Origin: Struthio camelus
Lineage: Eukaryota > Chordata > Aves > Struthioniformes > Struthionidae
DNA: 64,000 nt
Assembly (NCBI RefSeq): GCF_040807025.1
Contig: NC_090981.1
Coordinates: 37,985,817 to 38,049,816, forward strand
Direction: 5' to 3'
This document shows positions 49,060-63,100 of this stretch, piece after piece. The number at the start of each line of letters is the position of its first letter. Position 1 is the stretch's first letter. Under the pieces are notes generated by a model. The model saw nothing but the letters and a program-made list of their open reading frames with translations. It was not told where the DNA came from and did no database searches. The position numbers were made by a program, and so were the translations under genes.

Positions 49060-52000
49060 ATTTCAGCACCTTCTTGTCCAGATTTTGATTTCATTTCTTA
49101 AAACACGTCAACATAGGAGCCTTGCTTAGGCTTTGGTACGTTGCTGCCTCCTTTCACCCTGTTTCTAATATTTAGAAAACTTCAATGTCTAAAATATAGC
49201 TACTGGCAGACCTTAGATGTTACAAAACTTCAGGCTATATAAGATGATGAATAGCTATACTGAATCATTCTCTAAGAGCTTACACTCCACCTACACCCAT
49301 CCTAGGCTCCTGAAATAAACCATTTGAGTGTTGATCTGAGAGTCACTGAAAAGTTTCCAGTCGCACACCACAGAAATATGCTGATATCTGCTTGTTGACT
49401 TTAACCGGGGTACATTTATTTGCAAAAATTGAATATCTGGGCCCACATCTTTTGTTTCAGATTATGGTAGAAGATGTTCAGAAGATTTTGCCTTCATTTT
49501 ACGTCTAACTTTTCTTGATTTTGTGCTCTATTAATAATGAATGAGATGATATGATTTAGACATTGCAGTATGAAAAGCTGATTGATATCATAAGCTTGTT
49601 TAATTTTGCCTTTCTTTGATAAAACACCACTAAAAGAGAATTTATAGTTGCCTAACAATTTGTTATTTAAAGCTGGACATCTCTATGTGGTCAGCAGGGA
49701 AATCTACCAGTATAATTTTGACATTGCAACATCGCTTCAATAGGCATACATTGGCATTGGTTTCATTTTACTTCAGCTTATTATTCATAGTATCATCTGG
49801 ATAGACTTGCAATGACTTTGTTTTGTCTTGATATTATAACATAATCTGCATATATTTGCATAAAATAATCAGACAGTCGTTGAGCGTCTCAGGCAACAAT
49901 TGCGCACGCTCTGAAGTATTACCTCAGATGAAAATGTCTACAAGGTTTTTTCCAAATGTATTTAGAATCTCTGAATCTTTAAGTGGTAGCTCTCCGGACC
50001 ACAAACTTCAGCAGTTAAATTTTAATTTATAAAATGTATTTTTTATATGATCTGTGTAATTTTTACAGAAAAAACACGTTATTGCGTGTCGTCAGGCATC
50101 CCTACCTGTCTCTGAACCGAGTAGGTAAACCATATATGCTCTACATCTAATTCTTCAAACTGATAACTGAAATAATAGCCATATGTATATCTGAATCCAA
50201 GTTTTCTTCATCAGTTTGGCTGTTTCTGGGATTTTTCTCAGGAATAGAAAGTTCTCATGTTTTTCATCTGCTAGTTAGAGCTAACCGCCTGCACACAGGC
50301 CCTCCTGGCAGGGCTCTGAATACTCTAATCATATCGGAGCATTCAGTTTGATCCATGAGAGTGGACACTTGTTGACAGGGTGGAAGTGCCTGAAGGTGGA
50401 AATCTATTTACAACTTATGGGGGAGTCTTGGAGCTTCACTTTAGGAACATTAAATGAGAGGCATCTTTCTTCTTCTCAGACTGACAAGACTCATATCCTA
50501 TAATTTTATACTCCTAAATAAGAAGAGAGCTTTAGAAACAATGTTTTCCTTTATGGATCCATTTGCCAGGAAAATGAGGTTTTTCTCTCTGTCTCTATCT
50601 ATTTCTTTGTTTTATTTTATATTTACATAAATATAAGTATATATTATAACTACAGATATATGCATATGCCACACTGTGACTTACCTGCATCTTGCTTTTC
50701 TGCCAAAAAATGGAGGAGTTCGGATGACTGACTTCGATATATAAACGTAGACTGCGCTTTCTCCATGTTGGCTAGTTATACCAGGGATATTCAACTCCAT
50801 TGCTATGTGAAATCAGTGATTTTTGTATATGGAGAAAGTCTCAACTTCCTTCAATTAAAAAATATATACAGGACAGAGCCTTCCGTTAAACTAAATGACA
50901 TTTTTTGGATTTTTGTTGAATATAACATGATAATGAACTATTGCCTTGAAGTTTCCTCATAAAGAGACGGAGAACATGAAAATAATTATAAAGTCTGAAA
51001 AAAAGATTTTAAATATGATGAGGAGTTCAGGTAAGTCACTGAAAATTTTCTTCATTTTTGTATCCTAGAAAATTTTGTCTTTCATCCACCTCAATATGGG
51101 CTTAAATTGTTTCTTCAAAGAAAGATGTTAAGAAACATCAGCACAGGTCACTTTCCTTTATTCCCAGTTGCTGTAATTGAAACTTTTTACTGACATCATT
51201 ACATTAAACAAGTAGAAAGTGAAACTGTGATAAAAGACGGACTCCAGATAAGAAGCAGAATGGTGTGTCTGTAATGGTCTGACCTCTTGAACAAATATCT
51301 GTTTGGAGTCAAGATAAAAATGAAAATTAAAATAGCAACAACTCACCGTATATCAATGAAACTAAAAGCTTATACTTAATAAGTTTCACAATACCTTGGC
51401 AAATGCAGAAAGGAAGAAACAATCTTAAGGATGCATCATACTATTTTAAGTATCCAGTTAGTGTGTTTCTTCAATAATCTTCCAGCAGCTTCAGAAATGT
51501 TATCCTTTTTCACCTTTGTACTGCAAGATGTTAAGCTTTGCTGAATTTAAGTTCTCTGGGCCAGGTGTCACTTTATTGATCTGTATTTGTATAGTGTGTA
51601 GCACAGTGCAAATCCTCATCCATGGTTAGTGTTTCTTGGTACTTTAGTAATATAAATAATAGATACCACTAATAATGCAACATGAACAAGAGCAGTCTGT
51701 TTTTTTTCTGACTGGTCAGGCAGACTGCTGCAGCACTCAGTAAAATGACTTGCGTGTGCAGTGGCTTATTTAGCCCCTGAGGACATGGGGAAAAAGCAGA
51801 CCATGCACTCTTAAATTAAAACAAAGTATGTATATCTCAATCCTGTGCAACTTCAATCCTAAAAAGAGGAGTAACCATTAATTTCAGATGTTCCTAAGAG
51901 AAATGCTTAGAAAAATCTGAGAAAGGAGTGAGAAGGTGGTCATAAGTGTCAGGCACGGACAAAAGAAAGAGAATGGGTTCTTTGATAAGAGTATGCATGG

Positions 52001-52070
52001 CCACTAGCCATTGCCGGAGGTACGTGGGCATGTGAGCCTTCTGCCACTCACGCTGTCTGCAGCATTTACT
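49060..52070. other. non-coding stretch, no gene seen
   Basis: No exon, RNA gene or mobile element recognised; only short overlapping frames and AT-rich simple sequence. Confidence 0.65.
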
Positions 52071-52074
52071 CAGC

Positions 52075-52092
52075 TTTTTTTTTTTTTTTTTT
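52075..52092. repeat. T18 homopolymer
   Basis: Eighteen consecutive T residues, about 60 bases before the octamer repeat at 52153. Read on the minus strand it could be an A tail, but no retrocopied gene is recognisable before it. Confidence 0.9.
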
Positions 52093-52152
52093 AACCACAA
52101 TTGATCTTTCAAAGGATGCAGTGTTGCTCCCTCGTTCTCCCCGTGGAGGGGA

Positions 52153-52186
52153 GATTCTGTGATTCTGTGATTCTGTGATTCTGTGA
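52153..52186 (+). repeat. octamer repeat (GATTCTGT)4, CR1-tail type
   Basis: Four exact copies of GATTCTGT end in GA. The NATTCTRT octamer is the hallmark 3' terminus of CR1 elements. The 60 bases before it (TGTTGCTCCCTCGTTCTCCC and GTGGAGGGGA) do not clearly match the usual CR1 3' untranslated region. This is either an extremely truncated CR1 insertion or an expanded relic of its tail. Confidence 0.65.
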
Positions 52187-52189
52187 ATG

Positions 52190-55100
52190 ATCAAGACCTT
52201 CACAAACTTTGAATTATAGTTTCCACAAATACTTTCAGGAAAATATTCTAAGCAAAGGACCGTCATAGGGCCTTCAATCCCACCTTCACAATTATATCCT
52301 TGCAACTTAGCCAGCCAAATACGGAAATGTATTGTCTGGAAGCATTAATGCTTCTGTATGCAGGCAGGTGATAATGCTCTGCCACTTTCAGATTGATTCT
52401 TGCATTTTGCAGGTATTTGAATAGGCAATGACAGATATACTTCACTGAGGCTGCTTTTTAAAGACTTTACTGTGTAAGCTATTTTGGGGGGATCATATAT
52501 TGCCAATGTTCTGGATTCAGCACTGGCTGTCTGAATTGTCTCTAGATGGAGTTTTATTCTTTGATTTTAACTCATAAATGCCTTAGAAGCACTTCAGAGT
52601 TTGATTCTCTCTGAAACTATAGCTATGGTCAGCTGTCATCCGGGCTAGATTTTAATTATTACAAAAACTTGTTGGTAGTACTAGGGTTGTTCTTTGGTAG
52701 TTTCTTGGCAATGCAAGGTCATGTGGAGATATCCGAGCCGTGGTGACACTTTGGAAACTTCCTGTTTCCAAATCCAAATCTACCGGGCAAAGCCTTTTTT
52801 GTATTATTTGGCATAGTTGTCTTATCTATCTATCAAAATATACTAAAGCTATGTGTTAGATATCACTTATATTCTCTGAGTTGCACATAAACATAAATAC
52901 TCTGGTCTTATTACTATCATTGTATCCGTTTTCCTTATTTCTTAGGTATGATCGGCTCTGTGTAGAAGGACAAAGGTGTTGAGGAGTGCGTATTTCCCAG
53001 AGCCTATTTGTTCAGGTAGGCTTAGTTCCAAGGACTTGATCTAAAATGCACTGAAATCATTGGAAATTTTGTCTTGTTTTTTCCTTCTTTTCATCAGCGT
53101 CCTACAGGATAGAACCTATAAATTATGCTGATAGATTCCTATTTTCATAAAAATGCTTTTTTTTTTTCACATGAATAGTAATACTTAACCAGTTTCAAAG
53201 TAAAGGGTATAGAACTCAGCCGTTTCAAGGGTCCCCTTAATTACTGTTTTCAACAAAGTTGAACAATGTACATGGGGAAGCATATGAATCTGAGTTACTA
53301 AATTTTGTTTGTTAGCAGAAAAAAACAATTATATCTTATGCATTTCTCTTTACAAGTATCCATGAAAATAGAACAGAATGTTTCCTGTTTACCTTTTGGT
53401 TTGAGAGGTATACTTTTATAAGCTGCTAGATTGCCCATTGCTTCAAAGTAATCAGCTCTTATAGATAAAGGAGATTTCCAACATTGCACAATTAATTTTA
53501 TTTGAGCAATCGTTGCAGCGTTGAGTAACTATTTCCCATTACCACAATCTAAGTCATTTAGGAAGGAAATGTTTCCTAATAGATACACAGAAGGCTAATT
53601 TGCAGAGTTGAAATGGGACGTATACCAGTCATGTTGTAATAAATATGATTCTATTTTATAATCCCAGAGCATATGAGCAGTATTTCTTCACATAATATCC
53701 ATTATTTGTTTTTATAACATCTGTTCCCTCTCAGATAAGTGCATTTGAAAGCTAAACTCATTTATATCAATCATTTACTGATCCTCTTATTTATTTCCAA
53801 CATCCAAGACATGGATGGGTATCCTACTGGATTTTCTAAATATATTCATAAAGTCTGTAATGTGTGCATGTATATACAGCTATACCCAGGTCTTCATATA
53901 TAGTCCAGTGCAGTGGCAACTCTTTTTTATTTATTTGTTTTTTGTAGTGAAAAATACATTCATGATCATCTCTTCTACCTTTGTCCTCTTCAGGATACCT
54001 TTCATCTCCACTATTCCTCCTTTCTTGCTTCTTGTGCCATACATAACTGCAGGGTTGGCAAGGCTATGCCACGCTGGCAAGAGAGAAGAGCTGAAGTATA
54101 AGATATTATGTTATTTGTGAACCTAATTCTGCTGCAGATATTCTCCCATACTGCCTGTCCTTTTTGCTTACTAGAGGATGAGAAGCAGTAGCAGTGATGG
54201 GATGGGATTGGAGATACAACCTAGCCAGGTTGTTTGGGTCAGTGACTCTTGTCCAGCTGTCGTGACTGCAGGCGACAAGCATTGCCTGATTTGCTGTACT
54301 GCTCTCAAAGACTTCCAGGAGGTTCTGGATCTCAACTCACACCACAGACCTTCAGCAGGTCTTTTTGAAGGACAGATTCAGACTTAGTCTCTCCTACCCT
54401 GAGCAAACAGTCTAATCTGATTTTCAGCTGGCTGTTCAGTGAATGAGAAACAAGAGGGGTGAGAAAAGGCTGAGCTGCAGCTGTAGGATTCATGTCCATG
54501 AGCAGCAACTGAAAAGAAAAATTATTAATGCAGTTCGATGTTAGGAAATCAGAGCAGAATCAAAATTTGCTACTAGATGGACTAGGCAATTCTTTAAGCA
54601 GTAGGTAGCTTTTTTGGTCACGTTCTTAATTTTCAGGTGTCCTGTGCACTCTATAGGGAACGAAATGACCCCATCAGAGCATGAATTTTACTAGATGACA
54701 GCTGAACACTTAATTCATCGATAGCTTAATTGGTAGATTCCTTATATGTATGCTTCTTTTCTCTGAATTTACAAAATTGAAGGTGGACAGAGTAAAGGTT
54801 GAAAAATATTAAAAGAAAGTGAAATGGAGAAATGCTAATAAATATAAATTACTCAAAAACAATATGAAAGTCAAGGAGGGCTAAAGCATATGACATTTAG
54901 AGAGCAAGGTTGTCAGTCAGAGCCTCTATTATTAAAGTCTGTATTGTGACTAATGTCTGTACTGTGGGTCCTGAGTCATAAAGGCACTCTGGTGCTATTG
55001 TCTTTCTCATTGACAAAGGATATCATTAATTAGAGGGAAAGGAGTGGAAGAAGAGGCTTAAAGCATGAGATAGGATACTCTAGTTCTAAATCTCAATAGC

Positions 55101-57030
55101 AAATGTCTGGACTAAATACACATAGAACGCCTGAAATTACAAGGAACAATAAATAAGTAGTAGTTAGAAATTGCTCTACTGATTTCTTTTCTCCTAGGAA
55201 GATATCAACAGGAGAAGTTTAAATGTCGTGAAAAACTTCCAGAAAAATGTTATGTACTCTTCATTGTTAGTGGTAAGGAAAGAAATTTTAATTTTTGCTT
55301 TCTTCTTCTGTAAACTCTTACATATATAGCACCAAGTTGAAACTTTTACCTGAAAAAATAAAAAGATTCAGAAAAAACTTTTAATTGCTCTTATTGTAGC
55401 AGAAGAAATAAGAGTAAATATAATGCAGAAGTAGCTTGTACTATCAATCTATAAAAGGGAAAATTCAAGTAACTATATCCTTCAGAGACTTTACATTGTA
55501 TAGCTCTCTTTTTCATATGTTAAATCAAACTTCATTCAATTAAACATGAGTATTGGAATATTCATTTATTTTATCTTTTAAGTAAGCCCAGGGTGTTTCA
55601 TTTAAAGTCTGCTTCCTATAATATATATATTTTTCATCATTTTTAAAGAGGTTAAGCATATGTAAAGAATGGCTTTATATGACCTACTGCATATTCTTAT
55701 CAAACCTATGCAGATAAAAATAACAAAGAAAGCAAACCACTTGTAATTTTTAGAAATGATTTAAAAAATCTGATTAGTGCAGAACTAATTCTATTAGATA
55801 GAATTGTCCAAATTTATGTTGCTGCAAAATTGTTCTATCTATGTATTCATGGCACTTCGTCCTGTCTAATGTAAATTAATCAAGTACTAGGGTTTCCAAA
55901 AGTTCCTCTGGGAAACATCTGAAAAGAGTACTTTGATGAGACATTTCCTCATACACAGCCTGAAATTTTATACTCTTTTATATTTTACTGTTCTTACGAT
56001 TCTTGTTCGTTTCAATATCTCTGATCTGTTTGAAGTCATCCTTTTTCTCCTTTATAATGAAAGACTAATTTTAAGCTTATTGGAGTCATGGTGAACAATT
56101 TCTTAGGAAAAGGAATTTTAGAGTGGGGCTTTACAGATTTCAAATATCTCTGTGTAAGTCCTTAGTATGAGGACTTGAGTACCCTGACCACTTGGAAACT
56201 AAAAATTAGCAGTTTTCTGAGAACAGAAATATAACTGCATGTTTCCTTTTTCAGATAAATGTTTTGAAATGGAGAGTTGGGTGTTTTAAAGGAACCACAA
56301 TTCTTGTTTTTTTTCTTTTATAAAATGACATGGAATTTTCAAATCTCCAAAAATCAGTAGAAAAGTCAACAGGAAATAAGAGAAATATAACACCGCCTTC
56401 ATTTAAACATATGAAATTTGATTAATGGTGGTTTCTGAACAGAAGTAGCTTTAGCAAGAACATTAAACATTATACATACAATGTGAATATATAATGTATA
56501 TATTAATCTATATAGGTAAGGTAATAATAAAATGTAATGAAACAATCCCCTTCATTGATTGATGGAATTAGATTTCATAAATCAAGTTTGCAGCTCTTTT
56601 TCAATGTCATCAAAAAACAGCAACAGCAACTCTCCCCCTTGAAACTGGGCAGGTTATTAAAGGACTATGAAATTTTATATGGAATTTGTTTTTGAGGTCT
56701 TATTTGTTCAAGAAATTGCCAGTTAAAAATGGTCTTAATTCTGCAAAGACATTTATGATTAATATTTATTAAAGTTACAAATGTATTTGCATGTTTACAG
56801 GTATTGAGTTTTAATCCATGATCCTAAAAACACCTAAGAACCTATATAACTTTAGTCACAGAAATAATCCTATTTGAATTGCAAAAGTAAAATAACATAT
56901 GCTTAAGCATTTGCAGAAGCTAAGTCTGGAGCTATGATTAAGGTCTAATATATAAAATGAACCAATTTAAGTTAATTTGAAGCCTAGACCTTTCAATATG
57001 ACTCCTAAATCTATTTTGGACCCCTGAATG
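52190..57030. other. non-coding stretch, no gene seen
   Basis: No supported gene. Overlapping frames at 53815-54120 and 53913-54101 cover the same T-rich DNA. The 69-codon frame at 54178-54387 has no recognised domain. Confidence 0.65.
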
Positions 57031-57032
57031 AA

Positions 57033-57100
57033 TGGTCTGATTTTCAGAGCTGCTGATCTTTCATAGCTTTCAGTGACTAATTTCTCTGAAAACTAGTAGT
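57033..57100. repeat. decayed palindromic amniote-type interspersed repeat (CTGATTTTCAGAG class)
   Basis: CTGATTTTCAGAGCTGCTGA, then CATAGCTTTCAGTGACT, then CTCTGAAAAC follow a palindromic repeat that I recall from sauropsid genomes: CTGATTTTCAGAGGTGCTGAGC, a core with CTCCCATTGACTTCAATGGGAG, and the mirrored CTCTGAAAATCAG. The terminal arms TTTTCAGAG and CTCTGAAAA are exact inverted copies. The core is decayed. The family name is not certain. Confidence 0.5.
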
Positions 57101-60100
57101 GTACACGTCCACTGTTGCTTTGGCTTTGGATTATTTCCTGAGGCCAAATGAGACACACATGCTTGTTTTTCTGATTCCCATGTGGTCAGTATAGAAACTC
57201 TGGAATATTTCTACAGTTATGAAGTGAAGGTAGAGGCTAGAAACCAGAAGGAAATGCACTCTATATTGAAAATGTTACATTTTCACTACTATTTATTTGC
57301 AAATCCTTTTCTAATCAATTGAAGCAAGTGCAGTTTTTACATAATATTAAAGATTAATTATTAGATTAATAATGAAAATTATTACAATATAGTACGGAGG
57401 ATAAGTACTCTTAATTGTTTTGAACAAGTAGACAGCCCACATTTGCATATTGGTCCAGATGGGATCTGTCTTTAAGTTTCATTGTTATACTTTGCAGTAC
57501 AGACCAAAAGAATGTCAATAGCTGATTAAAACAAAGTTCATCATTCAAAAATCCGTTTTATTTCTGCATTTAAATAGCTATTAGAGAAAGAGCTCTGCAA
57601 GATTTATATTGTATGACCTACTGACATTTCTGAGCCTAGGTGAAAATTAAGAGCTGACAATTTCTTGGATTTTTCTTAAATCATCCCATTATATATTACT
57701 TTGCAAAAAAAGAAATAGGACTAATAATAGTTTTCATTTGGAAGCTGGTACGAGGCAACACAATAGAGGAAGAATAAAACTAAAAAAAGCATAATAGGGA
57801 AAGAATATTTTCTCCAGTGCTGTGGAGCCCTTAACCAATATTCTGCGTAAGATGATGATAATATTGAGCCATCACATAGTTAGTTCAAGAAGGAATTTTA
57901 CCTGACGGAAACTTATTAGATGTCTGAGAGAGTCAGTGAAGTCAAAGGCTATATTGCCAAAAAGTGAGAAGTCTCTGATCCCTGAGCAGCAGGCACAGAG
58001 AGAGAAGGTAGTCAGCAAGAAAATGGTGATTCAGAACTGATAATTCTGTCAGCATATAAAAACACTTTCTGAAATTTTTTGAAAATTCTTAAACAAAGTC
58101 AAAATGTGTATTTTGTGGCGCAAACTGGAAGAAAAAAGGCAAGAGCTTTGATAAGCATATAGCTAAATAACATCTATAATGGATTGTCCTTTACATTCAA
58201 GGATAATAAGCTTGTATTCAGATTATTTTCGATTATGCAAGTAGTAACCTTTTATCTCACATCAAACATTGTTTCTGGCTTATCTGTTGATGGCATGCCC
58301 TATCAGAGTGATTAAATATACAGTTTGATTGTCTTTTTCTGGTGATAACTTACTCTTCAATTTAAGGTATTGGAATAGTTTTTCACACCGGTAAGATGGA
58401 TTACTATAACTTGCTTACTAAAGAGTACTTAACTAAAAAGCAAAGAAAAATGCGTCACTGAAAGAATGCAGCTATATGACTGATGCCATCATTCAACAAT
58501 TGTTGTCTGAACTGCTACAACTGTCTTCAATAACTTTAGGATATGGACTTTTAATATGCTGGATGGGATTCACCAGATAAAATGTATGCATCTCTACAAT
58601 AGGTATCTCCATTTTCTTTATGATCACTATAGAGAAAAAGCTACTTTTAAGGTATATTTAATTTCATCCTAATGTAGATATCTAAAATAAGTCGAATAAA
58701 TCATGCCAAAACACTGCCAGTTTCCTCTCAGGACATTTTAGAGGGACCAAGCCTAGGCTGACAAGCTCTGATGTACCCATCCATAGTGCAGAAATTGAAA
58801 AGTCAGTCTTAACTAATTGTCTTAACTGAGGTCAGCATTTATTACTTTGGGTATCATTGGCCATTTTGCATTCTCAGCGATAGAGTTAATGAGACAAAAC
58901 TGTATTTTGATATGATATGATTCCCACTTATGATATGATTTTAACTGAGCAAGGCTTTCTTTGTTCAGGGTGAGTATCATCTCTCCTCATTTCAAAACTG
59001 CATCAGTGTGTACTTACAGCTAGGAAGACTTTAAAGTTTTTTCTTTTTTAATTCATTCCTTTTTTGAGGATATGTAAACTGTTAGAAACAACCAACTCAG
59101 CTGTATCTTTTGAAACTTTCAGGTGTTAAAGACCAAATTCTGATTCTTGTAATGTATAATCCCTTCTTCATAGACATTTATAAAAATACAAAAGGTGGAA
59201 GCTTTCTCCTATTATTCATTCTGCACACCTTTCACTAGATGAGACTACATTTTACATTGTAAGTCTGAAATGTGTTTTATATGCTCTAACTAATTGTTTT
59301 GTATAGCATTGGGAATACAAGGTACCTTTTCAGGGTTTTGGTTGCTTTATCATTTTTCAGGTGCTTATGAGAAGTTTTACCTTTCCTAAAATAATAATCT
59401 TGACATAAAGGAAACACCTTAAAACAGTCAATTATTTCAACTTAATTGTGAATGCAGAACTGCTAACACCTGTGATCTCTTTAGCAGAGACTCTCCCATC
59501 TAAACTTAATTCTGCCAGTAGTGGTCCTAATATTCCTGCTTCAGTAAATAATTACTTTCAAGCAGAAACTCTTTGTTCTCTAACAATTTTTCCACATATA
59601 AAGGTTCAAAAAAGACTCCTAACACAAATGTAGTGTGTAACCATTTGTAATGAAAATAGCAATTTATTGAACACATAAAAGCCATCTAAATTATTCTTCA
59701 CATTATACACACAGTCTTTAAAAGATAAAAAATATATAGTATATAATGTCTGACAGTTTATAAGCTCAGGAACTGGCACAATCTCTTAAAGCATTTTCTG
59801 TTTTACAAGGTGCAGAGGAAAGTAAGCTGAAAGCAGATGAAAATACATGAATCTGTCCAAGCCAATGGGTAATTCTTTGCTACTATAGCCCCTGAAGCAA
59901 GTCTGGGTTTTATTTGATTTCTGTTAGTTCCATGACTCAACAGTAGAGTTTAATAGCGTTTGGTATTATTCAGCTGGTATCCAAAGGATAGGCTGCGTAT
60001 TCACTTCTGTGGAAACAATTAATCCTATCCCTAGGACTTTTGAAAACCCCAAACATTGTCACTAAAATAAACACAAAATATTTGGGAAAGAGGCAATTAA

Positions 60101-63100
60101 AAAAAAAACAACATTTTTAATAGGTATATTTTAGTTTAGGGTCAACATTAACATTGTATCAGTTTCCTGCACCAACATCACTATGAGACAGAACTTAAGG
60201 ACATTCCTTATTTTATACTATTTTATTTCACTAAGTCCCATAACCTTAATTAGCATGAAAACCCTATTGCTATGTAGTTCATCTCTTTAAATTCATTAAA
60301 AAATTGTGCTTCATCTTTCTAATATTCCTTTTCATTTCCCTCAGATTCTGTCTTTACCTCCTTCAGAGTTACATGACTCAATTTGATTTATCTGTGCAGG
60401 ACATATCAGAAGCAAACAGGCTGACAGGAGAAAGATGAAGCAGTTTTTCAAGAAAGACAAACTTAGGTTTTCTGAAAATGCATATTGTCAATGAAAAAAA
60501 GGTTATTTTAACACACCATATGGTGCTTTATTGATATTTGGTACAAACTAGACAGGCAGAGTATAATACTGGTAGCATAGTATACCACATCCTTTAAAAC
60601 AGACTTTTTAAAATATGTTTGGAAGAAAACCTTTATTTATAAACTATGTGTACAAAATTGCTATCGAAGTGTGTTGCTAATTACATAAATTCTGACCTCC
60701 TCCCACCCACATTTTTAAATCCACTTATTTTTGAGTGAGGAACTGGGTAAGGACTTTCAGACTTAAAAAATAAGTTACTGCATACCAGGTTTGGGCGGAG
60801 AGAATGCTTGAGTACACTCCCATGTCAGGTTCATGGTCTTCCAAGTGTCATTTTTACAAAATAGTCTTTCAGTTTGTTCTTTCATACATTTTCACTGGAG
60901 ATATGACTATTGGATCAATGTGAAAGGAGGAATTTGTTCTGTTTCTTCACTGTCTTATACTTCAAGGATCCATTTATTCCTGTACAGCACCAGTGAAATA
61001 TGGCCCTGAAAGGTACCAAGCTATACTGTGAATGAGATGTACAGCAAGATATCTCCCTGTTTCACTTACATGTTATAAACGTGTTCTGCTCGTGTCAACA
61101 TATATAGGTAACTATTTATATCACATTTGAAGTCACTTTTGAAATACAGAATGAACTAAAATCCATATGGACATTAGTTCATTATTGAATGTTTCAAGTA
61201 TCCTTTCTAATTAAAACTGGTACTGGGAGAATATTCATACTGGCAAGTGTTAAAATATATGGAGCAAGTGATGTGGAATGTACATAGAATAAGAGATATG
61301 CATATTAATAGGAAAAACCCCCAGAGTTTAGAGTTGAGGGTTTATAATCACCTAAAGCCACTTACAGCAAAATGTATTTTTCAGTTCAGCTTTTGTTAAT
61401 TATGCAAGTGTTCTGTAAAAGAACCAAAGGTTAATTTTAATTACCTATTTGGGTTCCATCTAATCTATTATAGGTAAAACTTGAATACCATCACCATAGA
61501 ACAGATGCTGTCCACTGTCATAAAATTTCATTTACTACATTGGCATTTGAAATGTATTAGTGTTATGATGGCTGACACCTTATATTTATCCTCTGATTGA
61601 TGTGACAGGAGTATAAGCCTTGACAGTGTAAAAAAAAGGAATTAAACATTTCCTAATTCATTCAGAACAGGCAAGTAAAACTCATAGAAGCTCTAGAATT
61701 CAAAACTATGTGAATCTACAATTATCAGAAGACAAGAGAATATCATTTTATTCAGAAGAAAAAAACAGGCATGGAAACGCAGTTACACGGAACATAAATG
61801 TGCTTTGTACAACTTAACGTTTCTTACAATTGTGGAGTTTTCATATCCCTTTTTTAATAATTATTTTTATAACTTTCTAATCTGAGTTACTCAATGTGTG
61901 CCCAGAAGCCAACAACTCTAAGTTACCTTATTCAAGAGTGATCTTGAAATCAGGCAGTGAAAATATTTAGAAGTTGGTTAGTCTGAGTGAGTGCTGTAGT
62001 AGCAACGCTGTAGCCAGCATCTCCTCTCAGTGGTTTTGCCCAAATCCACAGAAGTCAATAGAAGTCAAATGTCAAAATGGTAAGGATTAGGCACAGTCAG
62101 GCTCATCCTGTTCAGTATCTTCTTTACTTTAAGTAGAAATATTAAGTAAAAAGTGGTATCATTTTGAAAAATGACAACAAAAACTAAACATCTGCCATCC
62201 CCACTGACCTGAAAAATAAATGATGGAATTTAAAGCATTCACCCTTGCTTATTGCAGTAAATGGCAAATTTGTTACCAAATTCAGTACTGCAGAACTGAG
62301 CTCTTAAAACAGGACCTCAGTTCATATCAGGTTTACCTGTATGTATCCTTTGAAGTATAGGGAAATATACCCACACCCCACACACCCACACCTGCAATCT
62401 GAGTTGAAAAGTTTGGTCTTACAGAGACCCATCTTAGACGAAAAAAACAGAAAAGGGAATGCTGTAATGAAATTTCCTACTTTTAAATGATTTTTAATCA
62501 TTATTTAATTTCTAATTAAAATATAATTGCTAAGGTTTATTCTGTAACATCAGTACACTAGAAAAAGCAAATGTCTGCTCAGAAGGAATAGTTTCAATTT
62601 TAGCACAACAGAAAAAAAAGATATAAAATAGTTACCCACTAAGATTTTCTCTTACATGTCTGTAGGCATTTAAGTTCTTGGAACTTTAATTTGGGGAATC
62701 TACTTCATTAGATGCGCTCATATTTGAAGTCAAGCAACTTTCAAATATTCATTATTTTTTCCATTGAAACATATGTTGAATTTTGTTCTTTTAGTGAAAA
62801 TTAATATATTTGGGCTTTGTCTTCTATAACCGTATTACTTGGATTATTAAGTTAATATTTGCCAAAAAAGTGATAGCTCATGTGAGTGTTTTGCAGCTGG
62901 AAAAATTTTTATAAGAGATCTTTTTAATCTAAGGAATTTTTTACACCTTCTGGAACTGGTAACTATGAATAAGTGGAAGGCATCCATTTGTTGCAATTAT
63001 GACATAAGCATCTGCTAGCAACACCTTGAGCTATTCAGACATTTTTGGAATTCAATTTTTTTATCTTAAAATCTTCTTTCTCAAATTTTAAAAAAGTCAA

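Noticed and set aside
62041..62075. AGAAGTCAATAGAAGTCAAATG resembling the CATTGACTTC palindromic repeat core
   Set aside because: Only a short core-like match with a 10-bp local duplication; arms are absent.
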